The notes: generated by a model from the sequence alone, not told the origin. Positions 34,901 through 43,410 are shown, counted from the first letter of the stretch. The stretch is DNA of 64,000 bases from Solitalea agri (GCF_023914155.1 NZ_JAMWYS010000036.1:186001-250000), one strand, 5' to 3'. Translations and numbers: made by a program.

Positions 34901-35369
34901 ATATGTGGTAGATAATTCAACTATTCCGGTAGTTAACTATGCTTTCAATCTGGGTACTTCCTATAAAAATATCTCAGTTGATCTTGCATTTGTGGGTGCT
35001 GCAGATTATACAAATAATAACCTTGCTCAAACCTGGGCAAATTTTGATGAACGTCAGTTAGATCGCTGGTCCGTTGATAACCCTGATGCTTCTTGGCCTC
35101 GTCTTTCCACTTCAGGAAATAATACTAAGAAATCTGATTTCTACGGAACGGACGGTTCATACCTTCGTTTGAGAAGCGTTCAATTAAATTATTCTCTTCC
35201 TAAAATGTTTATTCAACACTTAGGCTTGGACGCCTTTACTGTATTTGTACAAGGAGGAAATTTATTGACTTTCTCAAAGGTGAAGTTTATGGATCCAGAG
35301 AATAATAACAACTGGGGATATTATGGTCCTCAACGCACATTCGCAATGGGTTTAAATGTTAAATTTTAA
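31938..35369 (+). CDS. SusC/RagA-type TonB-dependent outer-membrane transporter with STN signalling domain
   Basis: 1143 aa. A signal peptide (ending PAMSQ) is followed by an STN domain (about residues 48-112; LQHALSTLQEYFKVNIIFED). A carboxypeptidase-like domain (about 144-220; VKGHVTDKKTGEALPGVSIS), a TonB box and plug (VGYGTQKKEAVAGSVATI, DIASTSIYGARGANGVILIT) and a beta-barrel ending in GLNVKF come next. The STN domain marks it as a transducer that relays substrate binding to FecR. It pairs with the SusD protein 19 bases downstream. Linked S8 protease and thioredoxin genes suggest peptides or proteins as substrate rather than a glycan; no glycosidase gene lies in this operon. Confidence 0.95.
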   Translation: MKRKLPKLLMALGAISLALEPAMSQDLANRAFSGKTENPSAYSEQREPLQHALSTLQEYFKVNIIFEDSSIKGCFTSIDVNSLKDLTIEEALAELVSPLGLRYKKVDEKNYIIKAKKVINKVKNEELESIASSYSTIIATPVKGHVTDKKTGEALPGVSISIKGSSLGTTSDVNGDYTIDVPNESSVLVFSFLGYKPVEITVGKNSIINPELDMESHLLNEVQVVEVGYGTQKKEAVAGSVATISNERIKQMPSVNLGTALAGNTPGLIVAQRGGAPGSEDNSILIRSTSLLATPLIVVDGVARTNASYTNQVGINDIDPNDVESVTVLKDIASTSIYGARGANGVILITTKRGKESPAKFNFSSSTTFSQPTKLPKFLDGYQQALLENERAINSGATAAYSDADLEIIRTNSNPDRYAQTNWAEQGLKKFSNGQNYNLNVTGGNDKMKYYLGGGLNQQKSLLKIDNDFKRYSFISNLDAKIAKNLDVSADINYKLESANTPNGGFGGLYGQLFSQSPLQPVTFSNGLPAAFLTSAQNPVYAAQNGGYALTESNFFTGKIKAKYTVPFVKGFSAEGMLSIDRSTVFNKNFSTPFKLYRADANGVYNAVTGVDAKGNDQKPTLSEIFNKSSFNTKNFSLNYNRSFGKHSVAALAMFESTEAYGERLQASRSNIFSNKTDQLFAGDANITNTGLGYETGRAGYIGRLNYSYFGKYYLEGSYRYEGSTNFPEDKRWGFFPSVAGAWRISEEGFLKNNQHFINNLKLRASYGMAGDESGSGYSAYQTGYSVASTGANGYIWNGAYATSVFAGTSTINPNFTWAKVRSYNIGLDFELWKGLLSGEFDVYNKQAYDLLTPMFTSSATVPLSFGAVAPKQNQGKTHTNGFELSLTHRNQITKNWGYYVTGNISKTKTIIDFSGEVAGLPEWDVNRHNELGANVDRFYKSLGLFQNQAEIDAYPVDQDGQKNKTIKPGDIKYADLNGDGILDTKDVYVVDNSTIPVVNYAFNLGTSYKNISVDLAFVGAADYTNNNLAQTWANFDERQLDRWSVDNPDASWPRLSTSGNNTKKSDFYGTDGSYLRLRSVQLNYSLPKMFIQHLGLDAFTVFVQGGNLLTFSKVKFMDPENNNNWGYYGPQRTFAMGLNVKF

Positions 35370-35388
35370 TTAGCAAGGAGTTTATTTA

Positions 35389-37029
35389 ATGAAAATCATA
35401 AAAATTTTAGCAGGAGTTGTTATTTGTTTATCCATTACTTCTTGTACTAAAGATGTATTAGATAAGCAAGACCTTTCGCGTACTTCCGATGAAACAGTAT
35501 GGAGCGACATAAATCTGGTTAATAATTACGTTAATTATTTTTATTCAACGCTGCCTGGTGCGATGACTTCAGGTAATGTGCTTAATTGGGATGTAACAAC
35601 CGATATCGGTGATAATGGACTAGCAAATGATATATTTAGTACAGAAAGGTATGCAAATGCCACCCAAGCAAACTGGAGTGCAGCCGATAAGGTAGTATTT
35701 TATAACAACTGGACAGCACTTTATCAAAACATTCGCAGAGCGAATGATTTTCTTCAGCGTATTGAAGGTGTTACTGGCGATGAGAATTTGAAAAAGCGTA
35801 TGAAAGCAGAAGTACGTTTCTTTCGCGCCCTATATTATTTTCAATTAACAAATATGTTTAGTGATGATCCGGTTGCTAACCCAGAACCACTTGGCGTACC
35901 AATCATTGAGAAAGCAATGGTTTTCGGGACGGACTCGATTTCGGTCCCTCGCAATACCAAAACTGAATGTGTAAACTATGTTGTGTCGGAATTGGATCAG
36001 GCAGCAACAGAGTTGGGTGAAATCCCGGCTTCTTACACTTCTCAAGCCGGTCGTATTACTAAAGGGGCTGCTTTGGCCCTGAAAGGTCGCATGTTGTTAT
36101 ATGCAGGTCGCTGGGCAGAAGCGGCTACAGCCAGCAAAGCGGTAATGGATATGGCGGGATATATATTGAATGCAGATTATTCAAAGGTATTTACCGTTAA
36201 GAATAACCCGGAAGCAATTTTATCAGTTCAGTACAATAATATTTTAGCGGAACGTGGACATAAATTAGATTATTACATCAGCCCCGGTTCCCAGGGGGGA
36301 TATGCGCGTTGGAATCCTACCCAAAACTTGGTAGACTCTTACGAGCTAACAGATGGTAAGCTGCCTTCAGAATCACCATTGTATGATGCACAAAATCCAT
36401 ATCTGAATCGCGACAAGCGTTTTTATGCTACTGTGGTTTACGATGGTTCAACCTATCGCGGAAAAGTGATGCAGCTTTATTCAGGCGGATATGATATAAA
36501 CAACGGTGGTTTATTCAAATCACAAACCAATTACTACCTGCGCAAATTTGCTAATGAAACCAATTTGGATTTCGCAAATACAGTTACGGGTAGTGATCAA
36601 AACTGGATTCTAATTCGTTTAGGAGAGGTTCTTCTTAACTACGCTGAAGCTGAAAATGAGGCTGCTGGCCCTGATGAGAGTGTTTATAATGCCGTTAACC
36701 AATTGCGAACTCGTGCTGGTTTGCCTAATTTACCGGTTGGTTTATCACAATCGGATATGCGCGATCGTATTCGCCGCGAACGTAAAGTGGAATTAGCATT
36801 TGAAGATTTCCGTTTCTGGGATGTTCGCCGTTGGAGAATCGCTGATCAACCTGATCAATTAACCATTAAAGGTATAACGGTATCATTAAATACTACAACA
36901 GGTGTAAAAACCTATAGTCCAAAAGTTGTTGAAACACGTCCGTTCCCTGCTAAATTTTATACCACGCCAATTCCTATTGAAGAGATGAACAATAATAAAA
37001 AGATGGTTCAGAATTTCTATTGGAAATAA
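35389..37029 (+). CDS. SusD/RagB-family nutrient-binding lipoprotein
   Basis: 546 aa. A lipoprotein signal ends in CLSITSC (lipobox Cys about residue 19). TPR-like helices of the SusD N-terminal region (VFYNNWTALYQNIRRANDFL, MKAEVRFFRALYYFQL) and the C-terminal RagB/SusD signature (RIRRERKVELAFEDFRFWDVRRW) are clear, with the end PIPIEEMNNNK-x-x-x-QN-x-x-W. It caps the SusC channel and captures substrate on the cell surface. A strong terminator follows, so the next genes use their own promoters. Confidence 0.95.
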   Translation: MKIIKILAGVVICLSITSCTKDVLDKQDLSRTSDETVWSDINLVNNYVNYFYSTLPGAMTSGNVLNWDVTTDIGDNGLANDIFSTERYANATQANWSAADKVVFYNNWTALYQNIRRANDFLQRIEGVTGDENLKKRMKAEVRFFRALYYFQLTNMFSDDPVANPEPLGVPIIEKAMVFGTDSISVPRNTKTECVNYVVSELDQAATELGEIPASYTSQAGRITKGAALALKGRMLLYAGRWAEAATASKAVMDMAGYILNADYSKVFTVKNNPEAILSVQYNNILAERGHKLDYYISPGSQGGYARWNPTQNLVDSYELTDGKLPSESPLYDAQNPYLNRDKRFYATVVYDGSTYRGKVMQLYSGGYDINNGGLFKSQTNYYLRKFANETNLDFANTVTGSDQNWILIRLGEVLLNYAEAENEAAGPDESVYNAVNQLRTRAGLPNLPVGLSQSDMRDRIRRERKVELAFEDFRFWDVRRWRIADQPDQLTIKGITVSLNTTTGVKTYSPKVVETRPFPAKFYTTPIPIEEMNNNKKMVQNFYWK

Positions 37030-37066
37030 AGCCAACTTAAAGACAACCAAGTTTAACCTAAATATG

Positions 37067-37094
37067 GGGAAGCCAAAAAGGCTTCCCTTTTTTT
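37067..37094 (+). terminator. Terminator after susD-like gene
   Basis: GGGAAGCC/GGCTTCCC 8-bp stem with AAAAA loop followed by seven T residues. Confidence 0.9.
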
Positions 37095-37135
37095 ATTATC
37101 AAAAAATGTGTAGCAAAAATGTTAACGTTTTAACT

Positions 37136-37161
37136 GGGGTAATAGCTAACGAATTTGGGTA
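37136..37161 (+). promoter_or_regulatory. Candidate ECF promoter of thioredoxin-like gene 1
   Basis: GGGGTAAT (37136-37143), 12 bases, then TGGGTA (37156-37161). The preceding bases TGTTAACGTTTTAAC are nearly repeated before thioredoxin-like gene 2. Confidence 0.45.
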
Positions 37162-37183
37162 ATCATTCAAAAAACCATCGTAT

Positions 37184-38545
37184 ATGAATTTGAAAAAGAA
37201 ATTATTAGGAGTATTGCTATTAGTAAGCGGAGCGTGTTTTGGCGTTCATGCCCAAAATATGGTTCAGGTGAACGGAAAAATTACGGGAAAAAAGAGTGCT
37301 TCGGTAAAATTATTTACAGTTGTTAATGGAGGAATGAATGAAATTGCCAATGCAGTTCCGTCAACTGATGGCTCTTTTGGCTTTAACTTCAAACCTGATT
37401 ATAAAGGATATTATGTGATTGGTAGGGGAGAAGGCAAAATGGGTATGAAAGATAAATACGTGTTTTACTTTAAGGGGAATGAAAAGTTAAATCTTGAAGT
37501 AAATGATACTTCCTACGTTTTAACAGGTGAAAACTCAAAAGAAAACAAGCTTTTAACCGAATGGCACACAACACTTTACCCTTTGCAATACAATGCGCTT
37601 AACTTCAATAAAACGTATAAGGAAGTTTTTCCCCTGATGACCGCTATTGCTGAACAAAGTAAAAACTGGATGAAAGGAAGGTCATCAGGCAATAAGGAGT
37701 TTGATGCATTGCTGTCAAAAACTATTAATTATGATGTTGCTTTTTATGCGCTGCAATTTTTAAATACCCCTCGTTCAGCACATCCAGCCAAAGCTGACTA
37801 TACTGATTACCTCAAAAATCTCCAGCCGGCTCATTTTCTCTCAACTACTGATCTTTTAACGTTTCCGTACGGTGCCAGGGCATTAAGCATGCTGGCATAT
37901 TACAGGATCAGGCTTGATGAAAATAAATCAGTTGATATGGCTATGAATGAAATACCAAATGAACAATTGAAAGGGGAGTTTGCTTTAGAGAATGCGGGCA
38001 ATGCTCGTTCATATACCAATTATCAGGAAACAGTGGATAAATACGGCAAATACTTTGTTACGACCGAGCAAAAGCAACGTTCTCAGGCAATAGGTGCAAA
38101 TCTTAACACCTTTAAAACTGCCGATAAGGCAATTAATTTTACCTATCCCGACCTAAATGATAAGCAAGTTTCTTTAACTGATTTTAAAGGTAAAGTGGTG
38201 TTGGTTGATGTTTGGGCAACATGGTGTGGTCCTTGTAAAAAGGAAATACCTGCGTTAAAACAATTGGAGGAAGAGTTGAGAGCGCAGGATGTTGTTTTTA
38301 TGAGTGTTTCGGTAGATGAGGAAAAGGATAAAGAAAAATGGAAAAAATTTGTTGCTGATCAGGGATTGAAAGGCGTTCAATTGTTTGCTTCAGGTTGGTC
38401 AGATATTGCCAAAAATTACAAGATCACAGGTATTCCGCGATTTATGTTATTCGACAAAAAAGGAAATATTATCAATGTTGATGCACCGCGTCCGAGCGAT
38501 CCTAAATTAAAGGAAACCATTCTTGAGTGGCTTAAAAAGTCATAG
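37184..38545 (+). CDS. TlpA-like thioredoxin-fold protein, copy 1
   Basis: 453 aa with a signal peptide (GVLLLVSGACFGVHAQ). An N-terminal DUF4369-like beta domain (QVNGKITGKKSASVKLFTVV) and a helical middle precede a C-terminal TlpA/AhpC-type thioredoxin domain, with the redox motif WATWCGPCKKE (about residues 344-354) and the cis-Pro loop GIPRFMLF. It should act on disulfides in the periplasm. It is closely related to the next gene along its whole length; the last 18 residues are identical. Its own ECF-type promoter motif suggests induction together with the SusCD operon. Confidence 0.88.
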   Translation: MNLKKKLLGVLLLVSGACFGVHAQNMVQVNGKITGKKSASVKLFTVVNGGMNEIANAVPSTDGSFGFNFKPDYKGYYVIGRGEGKMGMKDKYVFYFKGNEKLNLEVNDTSYVLTGENSKENKLLTEWHTTLYPLQYNALNFNKTYKEVFPLMTAIAEQSKNWMKGRSSGNKEFDALLSKTINYDVAFYALQFLNTPRSAHPAKADYTDYLKNLQPAHFLSTTDLLTFPYGARALSMLAYYRIRLDENKSVDMAMNEIPNEQLKGEFALENAGNARSYTNYQETVDKYGKYFVTTEQKQRSQAIGANLNTFKTADKAINFTYPDLNDKQVSLTDFKGKVVLVDVWATWCGPCKKEIPALKQLEEELRAQDVVFMSVSVDEEKDKEKWKKFVADQGLKGVQLFASGWSDIAKNYKITGIPRFMLFDKKGNIINVDAPRPSDPKLKETILEWLKKS

Positions 38546-38577
38546 GGAATAAAAACGATCAATTTTAACTTAAATAA

Positions 38578-38604
38578 GGGGGAGGTTTAGGCTTCCCCTT
38601 TTTT
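38578..38604 (+). terminator. Terminator between the thioredoxin-like genes
   Basis: GGGGGAG/CTTCCCC 7-bp stem (one G-T pair) with loop GTTTAGG and a six-base T run. It resembles the terminator at 37067, so the intergenic region was duplicated together with the gene. Confidence 0.85.
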
Positions 38605-38651
38605 ATTCGTAATCCTCAAAAGCTTTGTAGCAAAAATGTTAAGGTTTTATT

Positions 38652-38677
38652 GGGGTAATTATCTTGCTTCTCGTGTT
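38652..38677 (+). promoter_or_regulatory. Candidate ECF promoter of thioredoxin-like gene 2
   Basis: GGGGTAAT (38652-38659), 12 bases, then CGTGTT (38672-38677), preceded by TGTTAAGGTTTTATT as before gene 1. Confidence 0.5.
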
Positions 38678-38703
38678 TCACCTAAAATTAACAATCCATT
38701 TAT

Positions 38704-40059
38704 ATGAAATTGAAAAAATATTTAGCAGTCGCTGCGTTGTTTTTAGTAACAGCATTGTCTGCTCAAGCACAAGATCTTTCAGCAATTAAAGGAAAATTAA
38801 AAACCAAACCATCAACTATCAAACTATTTAAAATAGTGGAAGGACGGATGGAAGAAATTGCTACCTCAATCCCGGCTACCGACGGAAGTTTTGGCTTTAT
38901 CTTCAAACCCGAATATAAAGGCTATTATGTGGTAGGTACGGGTGAAGGCATAGCCGGTATGAAAGGCAAATACAAATTTTACTTTAAAGGAGCCGATCAG
39001 CTGAACTTCGAAATCAATGATACGAGCTACGTTTTAAAGGGAACGAATTCAAAAGAAAATGCATTACTTACTCAATGGCATAACACAGTTGCTTCATTGG
39101 AATATAATACGGTTGGTAGCTTTAACAAAAACTACAAACAGTTATTTCCTATGATTACAGCTGCTGCTAATCAGAGTAAAGATTGGATGAAAGGTAAAAC
39201 TTCAGGTAATAAAGAGTTTGATCAGTTGCTGGCTCAAACGACCAATTACGACGTCCTTTTCTATACAATGACCTTATTAAGCACTCCTCGCTCTGCACAC
39301 GCTAAAGTAGAAGAGTATAATGATTACCTAAAAAACCTGGATCCTGCATTCTATCTATCCAATATTGATCTGTTAAAATATCCTTATGGAGCCCGTATTT
39401 TAGAGCCCTTAGCTTATTTCAAGCTTAAAGGCGATGATCGCAAACTTGATAATGCACTTGCGTTAATTCCTAATGATCAGATGAAAGGTGAGCTAGCGTT
39501 ACAAAACGTGTCTTACGCCAGATCTTTTACTAACTACCAGGAAATGGTTGACAAATACGGTAAGTACTTTATTACAGCAGATCAAAAACTACGTTCACAA
39601 GCAGCTGGTGCTAAACTGGCCTCTTTTAAGCCTACTGAAAAAGCGATCAACTTTACCTACCCCGATCTAACCGAGAAACAGGTTTCGTTGACTGATTTTA
39701 AAGGTAAAATCGTATTGGTTGATGTTTGGGCTACCTGGTGCGGTCCTTGTAAAAGAGAAATTCCCGCATTAAAACAACTGGAAGAAGAGTTTCGTGGTAA
39801 AGATGTAGTATTTATGAGCGTTTCCGTTGATAATATAAAAGATAAAGAGAAATGGAAAAACTTTGTCGCCACTGAAAACATGAAAGGTGTTCAACTATTT
39901 GCAGGTGCATCCCCTGATATTATGACCAACTATCAAATTACGGGCATTCCTCGTTTCATGTTGTTTGATAAAAAAGGCAACATTATCAATGTAGATGCTC
40001 CTCGTCCAAGTGATCCTAAATTAAAAGAAACCATTTTAGAGTGGCTTAAAAAATCATAA
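38704..40059 (+). CDS. TlpA-like thioredoxin-fold protein, copy 2
   Basis: 451 aa, signal peptide ending SAQAQ. Same architecture as copy 1: DUF4369-like N-terminal domain (KGKLKTKPSTIKLFKIV), helical middle, thioredoxin domain with WATWCGPCKRE and GIPRFMLF. It is a tandem duplicate with moderate divergence in the first two thirds and near identity in the thioredoxin domain. The S8 protease gene begins 5 bases after its stop, so both are translated from one message; the pair may help fold or mature secreted disulfide proteins, or the protease itself. Confidence 0.88.
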   Translation: MKLKKYLAVAALFLVTALSAQAQDLSAIKGKLKTKPSTIKLFKIVEGRMEEIATSIPATDGSFGFIFKPEYKGYYVVGTGEGIAGMKGKYKFYFKGADQLNFEINDTSYVLKGTNSKENALLTQWHNTVASLEYNTVGSFNKNYKQLFPMITAAANQSKDWMKGKTSGNKEFDQLLAQTTNYDVLFYTMTLLSTPRSAHAKVEEYNDYLKNLDPAFYLSNIDLLKYPYGARILEPLAYFKLKGDDRKLDNALALIPNDQMKGELALQNVSYARSFTNYQEMVDKYGKYFITADQKLRSQAAGAKLASFKPTEKAINFTYPDLTEKQVSLTDFKGKIVLVDVWATWCGPCKREIPALKQLEEEFRGKDVVFMSVSVDNIKDKEKWKNFVATENMKGVQLFAGASPDIMTNYQITGIPRFMLFDKKGNIINVDAPRPSDPKLKETILEWLKKS

Positions 40060-40064
40060 AGAGC

Positions 40065-41693
40065 ATGAATAGAAAAATAATACTGAACGTAATTTGTATG
40101 ATGGGGCTGTGCTCGTCGGCATTTGCACAAAAGAATAAACCCAAATTACCATTGAACTGGCATTTACTTTCTAAAGAAACGGATAGCGTTTATGGAGTAG
40201 GGGCAGAACGAGCTTATAAGGAACTTTTACCTGGAAAGAAATCTAAGAAGGTTGTAGTAGCTATTTTGGATACAGGCATTGATACCTTAAATGATGACTT
40301 GAAAAACGTGCTATGGACCAACAAGAAAGAAATTCCTGGAAATGGAATTGATGATGATAAAAATGGATATGTTGATGATATTCACGGATGGAATTTCCTG
40401 GGCAGTAAAGACGGAAAGCAGAATATAGTTGATGCAAGCCAGGAAGCCGACAGGGAATATCTTCATTTATTAAAGAAATATAATAATGATACCACGAAGA
40501 TTACGAATTCCGCTGATTTGGCTTATCTGCATCAATTGGTTCCAAAACTTTCGGTTACACGTACCCGGACTCATTTCGAATTAATGAAGCTCATTTATGA
40601 GTCGGTGGTAACAATCGATTCAGTAGTTAAAGCTTATTATGGTACTACCAACTTTACGTACGAACAGGTTAGGGATTATAAAACGGATGATCCTAAGCTG
40701 AAAAGGGGACAAGCATGGTTGGCAATGGAGATGTACAACTTAAAAGGAGATCGTTCTTCTGCTGCCGCAATTCAAATGAGAAGAGAGATTTATGAGAGTG
40801 TTAAAAAAAGATTGACTGAAGTAAGTAATTTAGAAATTACTGAAAGGAGCAAGGTTGGCGATGATCCCAATGATAATAAAGATCATTACTATGGAAATAA
40901 CCTGTTGTACTTCCCTGAGTCAGGTCACGGTACACACGTAGCCGGTATTGTAGGCGCTCAGCGAAATAACAGCAATGATGTTAAGGGAATTGCCGATAAT
41001 GTTGAACTGATGACGGTTCGTGTAGTTCCGCAGGGTGATGAATACGATAAAGATATTGCCAACGGTATTCGTTACGCGGTTGATAATGGAGCAAGAATTA
41101 TTAACATGAGCTTTGGCAAACCGCTTTCTCCGGGTAAGCAATGGATTGACGACGCTATGAAATACGCCGAGTCTAAAGGAGTATTATTGGTGCATGCAGC
41201 CGGCAATGATTCAAAAAATTTAGATAGTATCTGCACCTATCCAACCAAACATCTTTTAAAAGGGGGAACATTGAGCAACTATATAGTTGTTGGAGCCTCC
41301 ACGCCAAACGCAATTGCAGCTAATTTTTCAAACTATGGCAAAAAAGAGGTGGATATCTTTGCACCAGGAGTTAATATTTTATCAACCATGGTAAATAACC
41401 GTTCAGGTGAAATGCAAGGAACCAGTATGGCTGCACCGGTGGTTTCAGGTGTTGCAGCTTTGGTATGGGAATACTATCCAACATTAACAGCAGCTCAGTT
41501 AAAAGAAGTATTGTTAAAATCTGCCACTGATGTAAAAGAGATTGTAAGCCCTGTTCCAAAGAAAAGAATGAAAAGCAAGATGGGCCTACTTTCCGTAACC
41601 GGAGGGATTGTAAATGCTTATAATGCAATTAAACTGGCCGAAGAAATGAGTAAAGCTTCAAATTCTTCAAAAGTAAAAACCACCAAAAAGTAG
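40065..41693 (+). CDS. Subtilisin-like S8-family serine protease
   Basis: 542 aa with a signal peptide (MMGLCSSAFAQ). The catalytic triad is Asp69 (VVVAILDTGID), His288 (SGHGTHVAG) and Ser454 (GTSMAAPVVSG), with the oxyanion Asn in VHAAGNDSKN. About 220 residues separate Asp and His, far more than in subtilisin (about 30). The insert is charged and partly helical, as in several Bacteroidota S8 proteases. There is no evident pro-domain or type IX sorting domain. It is co-transcribed with thioredoxin-like copy 2. It probably degrades proteins outside the cytoplasm to feed the SusCD pair, which is inference. Confidence 0.92.
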   Translation: MNRKIILNVICMMGLCSSAFAQKNKPKLPLNWHLLSKETDSVYGVGAERAYKELLPGKKSKKVVVAILDTGIDTLNDDLKNVLWTNKKEIPGNGIDDDKNGYVDDIHGWNFLGSKDGKQNIVDASQEADREYLHLLKKYNNDTTKITNSADLAYLHQLVPKLSVTRTRTHFELMKLIYESVVTIDSVVKAYYGTTNFTYEQVRDYKTDDPKLKRGQAWLAMEMYNLKGDRSSAAAIQMRREIYESVKKRLTEVSNLEITERSKVGDDPNDNKDHYYGNNLLYFPESGHGTHVAGIVGAQRNNSNDVKGIADNVELMTVRVVPQGDEYDKDIANGIRYAVDNGARIINMSFGKPLSPGKQWIDDAMKYAESKGVLLVHAAGNDSKNLDSICTYPTKHLLKGGTLSNYIVVGASTPNAIAANFSNYGKKEVDIFAPGVNILSTMVNNRSGEMQGTSMAAPVVSGVAALVWEYYPTLTAAQLKEVLLKSATDVKEIVSPVPKKRMKSKMGLLSVTGGIVNAYNAIKLAEEMSKASNSSKVKTTKK

Positions 41694-41723
41694 TTGTATA
41701 CTTTGCAGTAGTTTAATTTCGAA

Positions 41724-41752
41724 AGTGCTGTCTTTGGGCAGCGCTTTTTTTG
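41724..41752 (+). terminator. Terminator after the S8 protease gene
   Basis: AGTGCTG/CAGCGCT stem (one G-T pair), loop TCTTTGGG, then a run of seven T residues. Confidence 0.85.
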
Positions 41753-41791
41753 TTTTAATTGAGCACTTAAACTTTAAAACAATTAAAGAAA

Positions 41792-41823
41792 CTAAAAAAG
41801 CCTGTAATTTTCATTACAGGCTT
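41792..41823 (-). terminator. Terminator of the cold-shock gene (minus strand)
   Basis: An 11-bp perfect stem AAGCCTGTAAT/ATTACAGGCTT with a four-base loop; on the minus strand it runs into TTTTTT. Confidence 0.9.
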
Positions 41824-41847
41824 ATCCGAAATAAATATTGTGTATGA

Positions 41848-42039
41848 CTAGATAACTTTTACGTTAACTGCATTCATGCCTTTTTTACCTCTTTCAAGTT
41901 CGAATTGAACTCGGTCGTTTTCTTTAATCTCATCAATAAGACCACTAACGTGAACGAAAGTTTCGTTGTTAGAATCATCATGTTTAATGAAACCAAAACC
42001 TTTGGTTGAATTAAAGAATTTTACTACTCCTGTTTGCAT
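41848..42039 (-). CDS. Cold-shock domain protein
   Basis: 63 aa, a single cold-shock domain. RNP1 is KGFGFIKHD and RNP2 is TFVHVSGL, preceded by the typical start QTGVVKFFNSTKGF. It should bind single-stranded RNA and DNA as an RNA chaperone. A gene-free, AT-rich stretch of about 250 bases upstream (42040-42287) could hold a long 5' untranslated region of the kind used for cold induction in this family. A strong terminator follows. Confidence 0.95.
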   Translation of the reverse strand: MQTGVVKFFNSTKGFGFIKHDDSNNETFVHVSGLIDEIKENDRVQFELERGKKGMNAVNVKVI

Positions 42040-42287
42040 TTTATTTTGATATTAATTTAAAATTCTATTTTAACTCTCAAATTACCATTGAGTAATCCGC
42101 GAGTCAGTTTTATTATTTCAAGATTTGGAAATGGAATTGGGTGAAAAGGAAAAACTAAATTTTAACTTAACAGCTTATTCAGTACCAAAGCTTTGCAAAG
42201 GTGATTTTAATTATTCACAAAACCAACTATATCTCTCATTTATTTACACTTATATGATAAAAAGTTTAAATAATTGAAGATTAGGGG
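42040..42287. other. AT-rich leader/intergenic region upstream of the cold-shock gene
   Basis: No gene is seen. The stretch upstream of the cold-shock start is AT-rich with short TTTAA/TTAAA runs and no strong hairpin. It may contain the promoter and a long untranslated leader. Confidence 0.35.
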
Positions 42288-43253
42288 CTAAAAAAGCCCT
42301 TTAATTAATGATTCAACGCTAATGCCCTCAGCTTCGGCCTTGTAATTTCTTACAATACGGTGACGAAGAACTTCAGTAGCTATAGCTTGAATGTCCTCAA
42401 TATCAGGAGAATACTTGCCCATTATGGCTGCGTGGCATTTTGCTCCCAATACTAAAAACTGCGAGGCTCTTGGGCCCGCACCCCAGGTTAAGTATTGGTT
42501 TACTCTGTCTGTGGCATGTAGGGTGCCAGGACGGGTTTTGCTGGCTAATTTTACAGCATAGTTCAATACATTGTCGGTAACAGGTATATTTCGTACCAAA
42601 TGCTGGAAATAGTCGATTTGCTCAGCTGAAATTATTTTGGTCAGTTCAGGTTTTTGATTCGAAGTGGTATTGCGAACCACTTGTAATTCTTCTTCAAACG
42701 AAGGATAATCGAGTTTAATATTGAACATGAAGCGGTCCAGTTGGGCCTCAGGTAATGGGTAAGTTCCTTCCTGTTCAATTGGATTTTGAGTTGCTAGAAC
42801 AAAGAATGGCTTCGGTAGCTTATGAGTAACTCCACTGGCAGTTACCGCACGTTCTTGCATAGCCTCTAATAATGCGGCCTGCGTTTTTGGCGGCGTACGA
42901 TTGATCTCATCAGCCAAAATAATATTGGCAAACAATGGTCCTTTGATGAATTTAAAGCTACGGTCTTCGCCTAAAATTTCAGAACCGGTAATGTCAGATG
43001 GCATTAAGTCTGGTGTAAACTGAATGCGGTTGTTGCTCAGGTCGAGCACTTTCGAAACAGTTTGCACTAATAGGGTTTTTGCCAGGCCCGGTACCCCTAC
43101 TAACAAGCAATGTCCGTTGCTAAAAATGGCTATTAATACCGATTTTATAACATCTTCCTGTCCAATAATTACTTTTGAAACTTCCTGTTGGATTTCTTTA
43201 TAGGATGCGGTCAGGGCTTCTACTGCTTCTACTTCTGAACTGTATAACGACAT
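42288..43253 (-). CDS. MoxR-family AAA+ ATPase
   Basis: 321 aa. Walker A is VGVPGLAKTLL, Walker B is ILADEINRTPPKTQ, sensor 1 lies near FFVLATQNPIEQEGTYPLPEAQLDRF and the C-terminal lid has the RASQFLVLGAKCHA segment. MoxR ATPases act as chaperones for metal insertion or complex assembly, usually with DUF58 and von Willebrand factor A-domain partners; none of these lies next to it here, which is slightly unusual. Cytosolic. The partner is unknown. Confidence 0.93.
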   Translation of the reverse strand: MSLYSSEVEAVEALTASYKEIQQEVSKVIIGQEDVIKSVLIAIFSNGHCLLVGVPGLAKTLLVQTVSKVLDLSNNRIQFTPDLMPSDITGSEILGEDRSFKFIKGPLFANIILADEINRTPPKTQAALLEAMQERAVTASGVTHKLPKPFFVLATQNPIEQEGTYPLPEAQLDRFMFNIKLDYPSFEEELQVVRNTTSNQKPELTKIISAEQIDYFQHLVRNIPVTDNVLNYAVKLASKTRPGTLHATDRVNQYLTWGAGPRASQFLVLGAKCHAAIMGKYSPDIEDIQAIATEVLRHRIVRNYKAEAEGISVESLIKGLF

Positions 43254-43410
43254 ACTTAAATTCTGAATTATTATGAAGTTTATTGCTTATATCCGTCAAA
43301 ATAACAAGGTAGCACTTGACTGCCGAATTATTATGATGGCTTGAATGTACAAATACCAAGCCTTACAACAAAATTAAAGCCATCGGGTAATAAATATTTT
43401 GCGTGGCCCA

